NCBI GenBank assembly: GCA_045592745.1 | Contig: JAZNVH010000031.1 | Span: 1-64,000, forward strand | Length of the DNA: 64,000 nucleotides | Direction: 5' to 3' | Origin: Aphodoplasma sp045592745 | Lineage (GTDB): Bacteria; Bacillota; Clostridia; UBA1381; UMGS1253 | Shown here: in pieces, positions 7,954 to 16,853 of the stretch | Numbering within the stretch: the stretch's first letter is position 1 | How the letters are laid out: every line of letters starts with the position of its first letter | Notes under the pieces: generated by a model | What the model was told of the DNA's origin: nothing | Database searches by the model: none | The model's input: the letters and a program-made list of their open reading frames with translations, nothing else | Program-made: the position numbers and the translations under genes

Positions 7954-8907
7954 TTATACAAACAATGTACTTACAGACAAATCTTCATAAATTCTCTCAA
8001 TAGCCTCTGCAAATACAGGTGCAACTGATATTGTCTTAATTTTGTCGATTTGCTTTTCTTTCGGAAGCGAAATTGTATCAAGAACTAAAAGCTCCTTTAT
8101 TGGCGAAGCCTGTATACGCTCGATAGCAGGACCTGAAAGAACAGGGTGTGTACAGCATGCATATACTTCTTTTGCACCATAATCAACAAGTGCCTGTGCA
8201 CCGTTTGTTATAGTACCTGCTGTATCAATCATATCGTCAACAAGGATAACTCTCTTGTCCTTTACATCACCTATAATATTCATAACCTCAGACACATTTG
8301 CCATCGGTCTTCTCTTATCTATAATAGCAAGTGGCGCATTAAGACGCTCTGCAAAGTTACGCGCACGTGTAACGCTTCCAAGGTCAGGCGATACTATAAC
8401 CAAATCATCTCTGTTTGGGAACTTCTCGGCATAGTAAGGCGCCAAAATCGGTGCACCCAAAAGATGATCAAGAGGGATGTTGAAAAATCCCTGTATCTGT
8501 GCTGCGTGAAGATCCATTGTCAAAACCCTGTCAGCACCTGCTGTTGTGATAAGATCTGCAACAAGCTTTGCCGAAATCGGATCACGCGCTTTTGCCTTTC
8601 TATCCTGTCTTGCATAGCCCATATAAGGTATTACGGCTGTAATACGTCCTGCTGAAGCACGCTTTAGTGCGTCTATCATAATGAGCAGCTCCATCAAATG
8701 GTCATTTACCGGCTCAGATGTTGATTGTACAACAAATACATCAGAACCTCTTACAGTTTCCTGAAGATTAACTGAAACCTCTCCGTCACTAAACATTCCA
8801 ACCTTTGATTTTCCAACCGGAAGCTCCAATTTTTCAGCTATCTTAGCTGCAAGGTCAGGATTAGAATTTGCTGCAAAAATCTTAATATTCTTGCCATGTG
8901 TTATCAT
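7954..8907 (-). CDS. prs: Ribose-phosphate pyrophosphokinase
   Basis: Makes phosphoribosyl pyrophosphate from ribose 5-phosphate and ATP, feeding nucleotide, histidine and tryptophan synthesis. The 317-aa product has the class I landmarks: DRKAKARDPISAKL (flexible loop), DLHAAQIQGFF, and the PRPP-binding loop VDDMIDTAGTI. Its ATG overlaps the glmU stop by four bases, the usual glmU-prs pairing of Firmicutes. Confidence 0.97.
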   Translation of the reverse strand: MITHGKNIKIFAANSNPDLAAKIAEKLELPVGKSKVGMFSDGEVSVNLQETVRGSDVFVVQSTSEPVNDHLMELLIMIDALKRASAGRITAVIPYMGYARQDRKAKARDPISAKLVADLITTAGADRVLTMDLHAAQIQGFFNIPLDHLLGAPILAPYYAEKFPNRDDLVIVSPDLGSVTRARNFAERLNAPLAIIDKRRPMANVSEVMNIIGDVKDKRVILVDDMIDTAGTITNGAQALVDYGAKEVYACCTHPVLSGPAIERIQASPIKELLVLDTISLPKEKQIDKIKTISVAPVFAEAIERIYEDLSVSTLFV

Positions 8908-10283
8908 TTGTCTTGCTTCCTCCTATCTTTCCAGTCCAACTTATTAATTTGTCTGCTTCTTGCAATAGCAAGTGCGCTTTCCGGCACTTCATCAGTGATT
9001 GTAGAGCCGGCAGCTATATATGCGTTATCCTTTACAGTTACAGGCGACACCAGATTGGTGTTACAACCGATAAAGGCATTATCGCCAATTGTTGTGCGGT
9101 ATTTCTTTTTACCGTCATAGTTAACTGTGACACATCCACAGCCAAAGTTTACTTTCTTACCAACGTCACTGTCACCCACATAAGTAAGGTGCGACACCTT
9201 TGTTCCTTCATCAAGCGAAGCATTTTTAATTTCAACAAAATCACCAATTTTAACGTTCTTACCGATTTTACTGTTCGGACGAAGATATGCAAAAGGTCCA
9301 ATATGTGCACCTTCGCAAACCTCGCTGTCAACCATAACAGAGTTTAAAATATCAACACCATCATGTATTTTACAGTTGGTTACAATTGAGTTTGCTCCAA
9401 CCTTAACATTTTTACCAATTACAGTTCCTGCGCGAAGATGCACATTCGGTTCTATAACGGTATCTTGTCCAATTATAACCCCCGGCTCTATATAAGTAGT
9501 TGCCGGTGCCATAATTGTAACGCCGTTTCTCATATGCTCCATATTGATTTTAGAACGCATAATCGCCTCAACCTCAAAAAGCTGAATACGGTCATTTATT
9601 CCGAGTATCGCATCAGCATCGTCTGCATCATATGCGCCAACGCGACGTCCCGTCTTTATCAAAACCTCAATTGAATGTATAAGGTTGTTTTTATCCTGTT
9701 CACCGGTTAACATATCATAGTTATCAAGCGCATATGAAAGTGCCTCTGAATTAAATATATACATGCTTGAATTAACTTCATTTATATCAAGCTCGCTTTG
9801 ATTTGCATCTTTTTGTTCAACGATTGAAACAACGTCACCTACGCTGTTGCGAATAACTCTTCCATAACCGTCAGGATTGTCGACAATCGCGGTAATAACA
9901 GTCACTTCATTTTTGAATTCCTCATGATACTCTAGCGCACTTTTAAGTGTTTGCACATCGATAAGCGGTGCATCTGCTGGAAGAACAAACACATACGAAG
10001 AGGTATTATCAAAAAAGCTACGCGCCTTTTTTACAGCATCAAAAGTTCCTATTGCTTCATTCTGATATACAAATTCCGCTTTGTCCTCAAATGCATTTTC
10101 AATATCCTCATATCCTTCTTTTATTACCATAACATTCTTAGCCGAACCAAGCCCGTTTAGTGCATCAAGGACATAAGATGCCATAGGCTTACCAAGCACA
10201 GGAAAATTTGCACGGGCAATATCCGACTTCATCTGGGCATTTTCACCTGCTGCCAACACAACGCCAATAATCTCTTTTGCCAT
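8904..10283 (-). CDS. glmU: Bifunctional GlmU (uridylyltransferase/acetyltransferase), N-terminal motif altered
   Basis: GlmU acetylates glucosamine 1-phosphate and then forms UDP-GlcNAc for wall synthesis. The 459-aa product has an N-terminal nucleotidyltransferase fold (about 1-230, PADAPLI near 105) and a C-terminal left-handed beta-helix of hexapeptide repeats with the acetyltransferase region RPNSKIGKNVKIGDFVEIK and LTYVGDSDVG. The usual GxGTRMxS loop reads GENAQMKS (residues 13-20), so the conserved Arg is Gln17, and the next lysine region reads DIARANFPV. The uridylyltransferase activity may therefore be changed. RBS GGAGG precedes the ATG. A possible TTGAAA/GAGAAT promoter (17-base spacing) lies upstream but is weak. 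Confidence 0.9.
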   Translation of the reverse strand: MAKEIIGVVLAAGENAQMKSDIARANFPVLGKPMASYVLDALNGLGSAKNVMVIKEGYEDIENAFEDKAEFVYQNEAIGTFDAVKKARSFFDNTSSYVFVLPADAPLIDVQTLKSALEYHEEFKNEVTVITAIVDNPDGYGRVIRNSVGDVVSIVEQKDANQSELDINEVNSSMYIFNSEALSYALDNYDMLTGEQDKNNLIHSIEVLIKTGRRVGAYDADDADAILGINDRIQLFEVEAIMRSKINMEHMRNGVTIMAPATTYIEPGVIIGQDTVIEPNVHLRAGTVIGKNVKVGANSIVTNCKIHDGVDILNSVMVDSEVCEGAHIGPFAYLRPNSKIGKNVKIGDFVEIKNASLDEGTKVSHLTYVGDSDVGKKVNFGCGCVTVNYDGKKKYRTTIGDNAFIGCNTNLVSPVTVKDNAYIAAGSTITDEVPESALAIARSRQINKLDWKDRRKQDK

Positions 10284-10400
10284 ACAAAAACCTCCATTGC
10301 AATGTATTGATTTATCTTACACTATAATTCTCTCACGTTTTTATGTTTTTTTCAAGGCTTATTTGCATTTTTTTCGAAAAAAGATGTGTTTTTTTGACTT

Positions 10401-11333
10401 TTATCTCATTTTTTGTAAAAACAACGCCTTTGCCTTGTCTATATCCTGCGAAATTTGATTTGCCAAATTCTCTTTTGAATCAAACCTTTTCTCATCACGC
10501 ATACGGCAAAGAAAAAATATAGTAATATCTTCATCGTACAAATCCTTGTCAAAATCTATAATATGCGCCTCGACCGACACCTTTGAAAGCTCAAACGTAG
10601 GCCTTATGCCTATATTTACAACGCACGGATACTTTTTTGCATCAATAACTGTATACGCCGCATATACTCCATTTTTTAAAAGAAGTACATCTTCGTTAAT
10701 TTGCATATTGGCTGTCGGAAGTCCCATCTGGCGACCGACGCCGCGGTCATGAATAACTTTTCCCGAAAGAGAGTATTCCCTTCCAAGAAAAGACTGCACA
10801 TCCAAAACGTTACCCTCACTTATAAGTGACCTGATTTTTGTAGAACTTATAACTTCGCCTTCACACTCCAACGCATCCATTATAACAACATCAAAACCAA
10901 GCATAGCCCCATACTCACAAAGCAAGGTCGCATCACCTTCACCCTTGTGACCAAAAGTATAATCAAATCCTGCTACAACACATTTCACATTAAATTTATC
11001 TTTAAGCATTTTGGCAAAATCTAACGCACTCATGTTCATAAACTGCACATCAAAATTTTCGAAGTAAACAAAGTCTGCTCCAAGCTTTTCTATATATTCT
11101 ACTCTTTGCTCATTTGTATATATGCTTTTGTATTCATTATTTGGAAAAATGACCTTTTCAATACGCTGAAAAAACATGTGCACGCCTGCACGCACGCCGC
11201 GCTTTTTTGCCTCAATGATTGTCATTTTTATCAGTTCTGTGTGTGCACTGTGGAGTGCATCAAAGCTTCCGAGTGCGAGCACACATCCACCTTTTTTATC
11301 AAATTGTCCATTTTCATATACCCTCACAGTCAC
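10401..11333 (-). CDS. ribF: Bifunctional riboflavin kinase/FAD synthetase
   Basis: Converts riboflavin to FMN and FMN to FAD. The 310-aa length is typical. The N-terminal nucleotidyltransferase motif is GSFDALHSAH rather than the common GNFDGVHxGH, but both histidines are kept. The STKIRSLISEG segment follows, and the riboflavin kinase domain starts near residue 185 with GRQMGLPTANM, keeping the PTAN metal and nucleotide site. It is the last gene of the rimP-nusA operon, after truB as in many Firmicutes. Confidence 0.95.
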   Translation of the reverse strand: MTVRVYENGQFDKKGGCVLALGSFDALHSAHTELIKMTIIEAKKRGVRAGVHMFFQRIEKVIFPNNEYKSIYTNEQRVEYIEKLGADFVYFENFDVQFMNMSALDFAKMLKDKFNVKCVVAGFDYTFGHKGEGDATLLCEYGAMLGFDVVIMDALECEGEVISSTKIRSLISEGNVLDVQSFLGREYSLSGKVIHDRGVGRQMGLPTANMQINEDVLLLKNGVYAAYTVIDAKKYPCVVNIGIRPTFELSKVSVEAHIIDFDKDLYDEDITIFFLCRMRDEKRFDSKENLANQISQDIDKAKALFLQKMR

Positions 11334-11361
11334 ACCGCCTTCCCGTCAAATCAAAAAATTC

Positions 11362-12240
11362 TTACACCCAAAACGAAGTCTGCATTTTAAGCTTACCATC
11401 AATGAATTTTGAAACGCACAAAAAACTGTCATTTTCATCATAAAGACGATAGCATTTATCAACTACAAGCCCCTCTTTTAAAATTGGTACACCGTTTTTA
11501 ACCTTACTGGACTCTTTTTGGTCAAGATAAATTTTTTCATATTCAAAAAAGATTTCGTCAGTTTTTATAAGAGCATCCAAAAGCTTTCCCTCATCATGTA
11601 GAACCTCAAGCTCTTCTATGGTATAGCTCTGTTTAATATCAAAACCTCCGCTGTATGTACGAACAAGTGAACCCATATGTGCAAAGCACCCAAGATAGCT
11701 TCCAATATCGTCACAAAGTGTGCGTATATATGTACCCTTTGAACATTCTATGTCAAGTATGGCGTAGCCTTTTTCCATCATACTATCGTCAATTTCAATA
11801 GAATAAATCGTTACGTTTCGGCTTTTTCGCTCGACGCTTTTGCCTTCTCTTGCAAGCTCGTAAAGCTTTTTACCCCCAACTTTTACCGCCGAATACATGG
11901 GTGGTATCTGCTCTATATCACCCGTAAAATGCTCACACGCCTTATAAAACTGCTCGCTTGTAACGTTCACGGGCGCACTTTCAATTACGCTTCCTGTACA
12001 GTCAAGCGTGTCCGTTCTTTGTCCGAATATAATTTGTGCTCTGTAGCGTTTTTTTGAATCGGTAATATAGCTTGCCGCTTTTGTCGCATTCCCTATACAT
12101 ATCGGCAAAACGCCCGTAGCATTCGGATCAAGTGTACCCGTATGTCCTACGCGGCGTGTGTTAAAAAGCCTTCTTATCGCATATACCATATCGTGTGATG
12201 TTTTTCCCTGTGGCTTATTAAGTGCAATTACACCATTCAT
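11362..12240 (-). CDS. truB: tRNA pseudouridine-55 synthase
   Basis: Makes pseudouridine 55 in the T-loop of tRNAs. The 292-aa product carries the catalytic motif GHTGTLDPNATG with its Asp near 39, and the N-terminal GVIALNKPQGKTSHDMV. Its ATG overlaps the nrnA stop by four bases. TruB next to rbfA, infB and ribF is the classical arrangement. Confidence 0.97.
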   Translation of the reverse strand: MNGVIALNKPQGKTSHDMVYAIRRLFNTRRVGHTGTLDPNATGVLPICIGNATKAASYITDSKKRYRAQIIFGQRTDTLDCTGSVIESAPVNVTSEQFYKACEHFTGDIEQIPPMYSAVKVGGKKLYELAREGKSVERKSRNVTIYSIEIDDSMMEKGYAILDIECSKGTYIRTLCDDIGSYLGCFAHMGSLVRTYSGGFDIKQSYTIEELEVLHDEGKLLDALIKTDEIFFEYEKIYLDQKESSKVKNGVPILKEGLVVDKCYRLYDENDSFLCVSKFIDGKLKMQTSFWV

Positions 12241-13205
12241 TTTTTATATTCCTTTACAGTGTTTATAATTTCATCAATAATTTTTTTCTTAGCCATTTCA
12301 AAACTCTCACTCATAACAAAACCCGACGCGCGAATGTGACCGCCGCCGCCAAATTTTTCGGCGATTTTTGAAACGTCTATATACTCATTTGAGCGAAGAC
12401 TTACCTTTATAAGCTCGCTGCCTTCTTTTATAGAAACAGCAATCTCTACACCTTCGACGCTTCGCGCTATATCAACAATATTATCTATTTCCTTTTCGTT
12501 TATGCCATAACGCATAAGCATATCATTTGTAACGCACGCAACACCTACAAGTCCATCTGCGTAAAGCGTAACCTCTTTTGCAATCTCGCCTTTAAGACGC
12601 ATCTGGTCATAGCTTTGCGTATCAAATAAAGCTTTGTTTATCTTTGCCGAGTCTATGCCGCACTCAAGCAGGTCAGCTGCTATACGAAGTGCTTTTGGTG
12701 TTGTGTTTGAAAAACGAAAACCACCTGTATCTGCACACATTGCGCTATAAAGATAAAACGCACACTCTTTTGTGATTTCTACGCCGAGCAAGTTTATAAG
12801 CTCATAACAAATCTCGCCCGCTGAGCACGCTGACGCATCTACATAATTCATATCTGCAAAACATGAATTTGCATAGTGATGGTCAATATTTATGCTAAGC
12901 TTTGTTGTATCCATAAACGCTTTTCTATCGCCAACACGCCCTATATCGCCACAGTCTATACAAATGCAAACGTCATACGGCTCTGCTTTGTCAAAAACAT
13001 TATACTCACCATGTAAAAACTCCAGATGTTTTGGAAGTTTTTCCGTAGTATAAACCACAGCACTCTTTCCCATGCTTTCAAGCGCATATTTTACTGCATA
13101 ACACGAGCCCATAGCATCTGAATCGGGGTTTATATGTGGCACGATAGAAAAGGTGTTATATTTTTTTATCGCATCTGCAATTGACTCTAAACTGTTATTC
13201 GTCAT
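12237..13205 (-). CDS. nrnA: DHH-family phosphoesterase NrnA-like (nanoRNase/pAp phosphatase)
   Basis: Members degrade short oligoribonucleotides and 3'-phosphoadenosine 5'-phosphate. The product has the DHH domain (HINPDSDAMGS, CIDCGD, NIDHHYANS) and a DHHA1 domain ending in FGGGGHIRASGF. I place the start at 13205, where the ATG follows GAGG at about eight bases and overlaps the rbfA end by 11 bases; the in-frame ATG at 13220 has no visible ribosome-binding site. Product length is then 322 aa. Confidence 0.9.
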   Translation of the reverse strand: MTNNSLESIADAIKKYNTFSIVPHINPDSDAMGSCYAVKYALESMGKSAVVYTTEKLPKHLEFLHGEYNVFDKAEPYDVCICIDCGDIGRVGDRKAFMDTTKLSINIDHHYANSCFADMNYVDASACSAGEICYELINLLGVEITKECAFYLYSAMCADTGGFRFSNTTPKALRIAADLLECGIDSAKINKALFDTQSYDQMRLKGEIAKEVTLYADGLVGVACVTNDMLMRYGINEKEIDNIVDIARSVEGVEIAVSIKEGSELIKVSLRSNEYIDVSKIAEKFGGGGHIRASGFVMSESFEMAKKKIIDEIINTVKEYKK

Positions 13206-13545
13206 CTTTGATAACCTCATGCAATATTTTGTTTATCGTTGCGCCATATTCAATCGACGTATCAAGCTCAAATATAAGCTCAGGTGTGTAACGAATGTCT
13301 ATACGCCTGCCAACCTCGCGGCGAACATATCCTGCCGAAGAGCGAAGTCCCTCAAGCGCCTTTTTCTTTACATCATCATTTCCCATAACGCTCACGCGCA
13401 CCTTTGCATATCTTAAATCGCTTGTAGCCGATACATGCACAACGCTTGTCATAAGCGGTATGCGTGAATCCTTCAATTCACGCACAATCTCGCTTATCGT
13501 GCGCATAAGCTGTTCATTTATTTTATTAATTCTGTTCTGAGACAT
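13195..13545 (-). CDS. rbfA: Ribosome-binding factor A
   Basis: RbfA assists late maturation of the 30S subunit at the 5' end of 16S rRNA. The 116-aa product has the KH-like fold signature: RINKINEQLMRTISEIV, DLRYAKVRVSV and the closing region RYTPELIFELDTSIEYG. It sits between infB and nrnA, the standard place. Confidence 0.96.
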   Translation of the reverse strand: MSQNRINKINEQLMRTISEIVRELKDSRIPLMTSVVHVSATSDLRYAKVRVSVMGNDDVKKKALEGLRSSAGYVRREVGRRIDIRYTPELIFELDTSIEYGATINKILHEVIKDDE

Positions 13546-13569
13546 ATCAAACTCTCCATTCTGCGCTGC

Positions 13570-15921
13570 TTACTGCTTGATTTCCTCCATGATAAAGCAC
13601 TCGATGATATCGCCGTCCTTGATATCGTTAAACTTCTCAATACCAATACCACATTCATATCCGCTCATAACCTCTTTTGCGTCATCTTTAAAACGCTTTA
13701 AGCTGTTTAATACACCTTCATGGAATACTATGCCGTCACGCACAACACGAACCTGTGCATTACGTGCAATTTTTCCGTCTACAACGTATCCGCCTGCGAT
13801 AGTACCTACGCCCGAAACCTTGAATGTCTGCCTTACCTCGGCATGACCTAAGATGCTTTCCTTGAACTTAGGCTCAAGCATACCCTTCATGGCTGCCTCG
13901 ATTTCCTCTATTGCATCATAAATAACACGATAAAGTCTTATATCGACATCGCCACGCTCATATGCACCGCGCGCAACAGTATCAGGTCTTACGTTAAAGC
14001 CGACAATAATTGCATTTGATGCCGATGCAAGCATAATATCTGTTTCATTGACAGCACCTACACCGCCGTGAATAGTTTTTACTCTTACTTCCTCGTTTGA
14101 AAGCTTCTCAAGCGACTGGCGAACAGCCTCAACAGAGCCTTGTACGTCTGCCTTTACTATAATCTTAAGCTCTTTGACCTCACCTTCGTGAATCTGATCA
14201 AAGAGGTTGTCAAGCGATATAACCTTGCGGGCATTGAAAGTTTCCTCTTTTTGTGCAAACTTTCTTGCCTCTACAACGGCTCTTGCACGTTTTTCATCTT
14301 CAACTGCGTAGAATACATCGCCACCGTCAGGAGTTTCCGAAAGTCCCAAAATCTCAACCGGAACAGACGGACCTGCTGACTTTAGAGTTTTTCCTCTGTC
14401 ATCCATCATTGCACGAACCTTGCCTGTAGTAGTGCCGGCAACAATGATGTCGCCTGTTTTAAGTGTACCATTCTGAACAAGCACTGTTGCAATAGGTCCG
14501 CGAGCACGGTCAAGACGTGCCTCGATTACTGTACCCTGCGCATGACGGTTTGGATTTGCACGAAGCTCCTGAATATCCGCTGTCAAAAGTACCATTTCCA
14601 AAAGTCCGTCAATGTTTGTTCTCTGTTTTGCCGAAACCTCAACAAATATTGTATCGCCGCCCCACTCCTCAGGAACAATGCCGTACTCTGTCATTTCCTG
14701 CTTGATTCTGTCGGGGTCTGCGCCGTCTTTATCAATTTTATTTATTGCAACAATAATGCTTACCTCTGCAGCTTTGGCATGGTTAATAGCCTCAATAGTC
14801 TGGGGCATAATTCCGTCATCAGCCGCAACAACCAAAATCGCAATATCAGTTACCTGTGCACCGCGCGCACGCATCGCAGTAAATGCCTCGTGTCCAGGTG
14901 TATCAAGAAATGTAATATCGCGGTCATTTATGCGTACACGATACGCACCTATATGCTGTGTAATACCGCCTGCCTCGCCGCTTGCAACGTGAGTTTCACG
15001 GATAGCATCAAGAAGTGATGTCTTACCATGGTCAACGTGTCCCATTACAACAACTATGGGTGAACGCGGCTCAAGGTCTTCCTCTTTATCCGCCTCTTCA
15101 AACTCTTTTAAAAGAATATCCTCATCAGAAAGTACAATTTCGTGCTCAACCTTTGCGCCAAGCTCATCTGCAACAAGCGCTGCTGTATCAAAATCTATCA
15201 TCTGGCTGACTGATGCCATTACACCAAGAAGCATCAGTTTCTTTATTATTTCCGGAGCCGCCTTTTTCATACGGTTTGCAAGCTCTCCAACAGAAATTTC
15301 GTCTGGGATGCTGACTGTAATTTGCTGCGGCTTTGGCTTTTCACGAACCATCTGCTCCTGTTGCTTTTTATTAAAGGTAGTGCGTCTGTCCTGCTGACGC
15401 TGTGACTGCTTTTTAATCTTTTGCTTCTTTGGTCCCTCTGTTTTAATATGCTCAGGCACAAGCTCTGCCTCGATACGCTCTGTATCCATTTTTTCAAGGT
15501 CAACAACTGTTTGGCGTGTGTCAACGTGACGCATCTTGCGCGTGGTTATTTCCTCTATCGGCTTCTCGTCAGCCTTTTCATCAGCCTTAGCCTCTGCTTT
15601 CGGCTGTAGTTTAGCCTCTGCTTTGCCGCCATCCTTTTTCTTACTCTGTGCTTTCTCAGTTTTAACCTCTGTCTTTACTTCTTCTGTTGCAGGCTCTTCT
15701 TCCTTTTTTATAAGGTCGCCAAAAACAGACATATCAACCTCGCCCTCGGGGAGCTGATACTTCTGTGTATATACCTCAAAAATCAAACTAAGCTGCTTTT
15801 CATCAAGCGTTGCCATATGATTTTTAAGTGTTATTCCATGTTCTTCAAACATCTCTAAAAGATCTGTGCTTTTAAGTTTTAAGTCCTTTGCTACTTCATG
15901 TACTCTTATTTTCTGTAACAT
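13570..15921 (-). CDS. infB: Translation initiation factor IF-2
   Basis: IF-2 is the GTPase that brings initiator tRNA to the 30S subunit. The 783-aa product has an N-terminal IF2N region, a lysine- and glutamate-rich linker (about 75-210), the G domain with GHVDHGKTSLLD near 290, DTPGHEAF and NKID, and C-terminal beta-barrel and fMet-tRNA-binding domains. The start at 15921 follows GGAGGTCATAT; the longer frame upstream lacks support. Confidence 0.97.
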   Translation of the reverse strand: MLQKIRVHEVAKDLKLKSTDLLEMFEEHGITLKNHMATLDEKQLSLIFEVYTQKYQLPEGEVDMSVFGDLIKKEEEPATEEVKTEVKTEKAQSKKKDGGKAEAKLQPKAEAKADEKADEKPIEEITTRKMRHVDTRQTVVDLEKMDTERIEAELVPEHIKTEGPKKQKIKKQSQRQQDRRTTFNKKQQEQMVREKPKPQQITVSIPDEISVGELANRMKKAAPEIIKKLMLLGVMASVSQMIDFDTAALVADELGAKVEHEIVLSDEDILLKEFEEADKEEDLEPRSPIVVVMGHVDHGKTSLLDAIRETHVASGEAGGITQHIGAYRVRINDRDITFLDTPGHEAFTAMRARGAQVTDIAILVVAADDGIMPQTIEAINHAKAAEVSIIVAINKIDKDGADPDRIKQEMTEYGIVPEEWGGDTIFVEVSAKQRTNIDGLLEMVLLTADIQELRANPNRHAQGTVIEARLDRARGPIATVLVQNGTLKTGDIIVAGTTTGKVRAMMDDRGKTLKSAGPSVPVEILGLSETPDGGDVFYAVEDEKRARAVVEARKFAQKEETFNARKVISLDNLFDQIHEGEVKELKIIVKADVQGSVEAVRQSLEKLSNEEVRVKTIHGGVGAVNETDIMLASASNAIIVGFNVRPDTVARGAYERGDVDIRLYRVIYDAIEEIEAAMKGMLEPKFKESILGHAEVRQTFKVSGVGTIAGGYVVDGKIARNAQVRVVRDGIVFHEGVLNSLKRFKDDAKEVMSGYECGIGIEKFNDIKDGDIIECFIMEEIKQ

Positions 15922-16010
15922 ATATGACCTCCATTTCTGCCGTTTGGCTATAAACAAATTTGTCAGTATATTTATCTGTTTTAAGTACCAATGCATATCG
16001 TTTTATGCAT

Positions 16011-16352
16011 TTATTTTTTCATTTTCTCCATTTGCTCCTGCAGAGTGCACCATTCGTTGTATTTTCCCATTATACCTTTTGCAAAATTTTTATCCGATAT
16101 ACCGGCTACCACAACATTTTCCTTGCCAAGCGCGTGTGAAAGCTCAGCTTTTGTTGAATATTTTATAAGCGGAATATTGTAATGCTCGCTTGCGTTTATG
16201 AATTTTTTTGCGTTATTGTGCGCTGTATCGGTTGCAAGAATTATAAGCTCACAAGTGCCCTCACGTATTGAGCGCTCCGTCAAAAAAGCACCCGTTTGCG
16301 ACTGCCCCGCACGCCTTGCCATTCCTATCATAGATAAAACCTTATCTGCCAT
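16011..16352 (-). CDS. YlxQ-type L7Ae-family RNA-binding protein
   Basis: Small L7Ae/L30e-fold proteins of this kind are encoded between ylxR and infB in many Firmicutes and bind kink-turn RNA; their exact cellular job is not settled. The product from the Met at 16352 (after GAAGG) is 113 aa, with ADKVLSMIGMARRAGQ at the N-terminus and ELIILATDTAHNN in the RNA-binding core. The frame extends upstream to 16394 without a good ribosome-binding site. Confidence 0.88.
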   Translation of the reverse strand: MADKVLSMIGMARRAGQSQTGAFLTERSIREGTCELIILATDTAHNNAKKFINASEHYNIPLIKYSTKAELSHALGKENVVVAGISDKNFAKGIMGKYNEWCTLQEQMEKMKK

Positions 16353-16381
16353 ACAACTACCTTCTATCTGTTTAATAATTT

Positions 16382-16654
16382 TTACTTTATGCACTCTTCG
16401 AGCAGTGTGTATATGCTCATATCAACATTCATCTTAAAAGCTCTCGCAAGGCTGTTTCTCTTTTTTGCCTCGGCTATGCATTTTTCATTTGCGCATACAT
16501 ACGCACCGCGTCCCTCGTATTTTTTGTCTGTATCAAGCTCTATATTTCCGTTCTTTGTCTTTACAACACGCAAAAAACCATCTTTTGACGCGTGATTTCT
16601 GCACACTACACACATTCTTTCAGGAACTTTTTTGCCATTTGTATCAATAATCAT
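16382..16654 (-). CDS. ylxR: YlxR (DUF448) nucleic-acid-binding protein
   Basis: YlxR proteins lie between nusA and infB across Firmicutes. The 90-aa product has the family core: PERMCVVCRNHASKDGFLRVV, GRGAYVCANEKCIAEA and RNSLARAFK. The start at 16654 has GGAG six bases upstream; an earlier Met at 16666 is less well placed. Confidence 0.92.
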   Translation of the reverse strand: MIIDTNGKKVPERMCVVCRNHASKDGFLRVVKTKNGNIELDTDKKYEGRGAYVCANEKCIAEAKKRNSLARAFKMNVDMSIYTLLEECIK

Positions 16655-16687
16655 AAAAATCTCCATTCCGCCGCCATACGTTGGCAC

Positions 16688-16853
16688 AAATAGTAATTAA
16701 ACTTCTCTTATCCGTATGGCACAAGGAATGACAAGAGATTTTTACGCCCATGTGCGTTTCTGCGCGAACGCGAAGAAACTTTCGCACGGGCAATCAAATC
16801 CGCCGGAGGCAATAACGGGAAAACAGCTTTCACGTTATACACCCAACTTTATA
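16688..16853 (-). other. Structured spacer between nusA and ylxR
   Basis: This 166-base gap is long for this compact operon. On the minus strand it can form ATAACG/CGTTAT and then a long imperfect hairpin whose base pairs GCCCGTGCG with CGCACATGGGC and whose inner part pairs TTTCTTCGCG with CGCGCAGAAA. It has no T-run and no reading frame. It may be an RNA processing or regulatory element. Confidence 0.4.

Noticed and set aside
10366..10384. TTTTTTCGAAAAAA palindrome as a ribF terminator
   Set aside because: The stem is almost only A/T and too weak, and no proper T-run follows on the minus strand.
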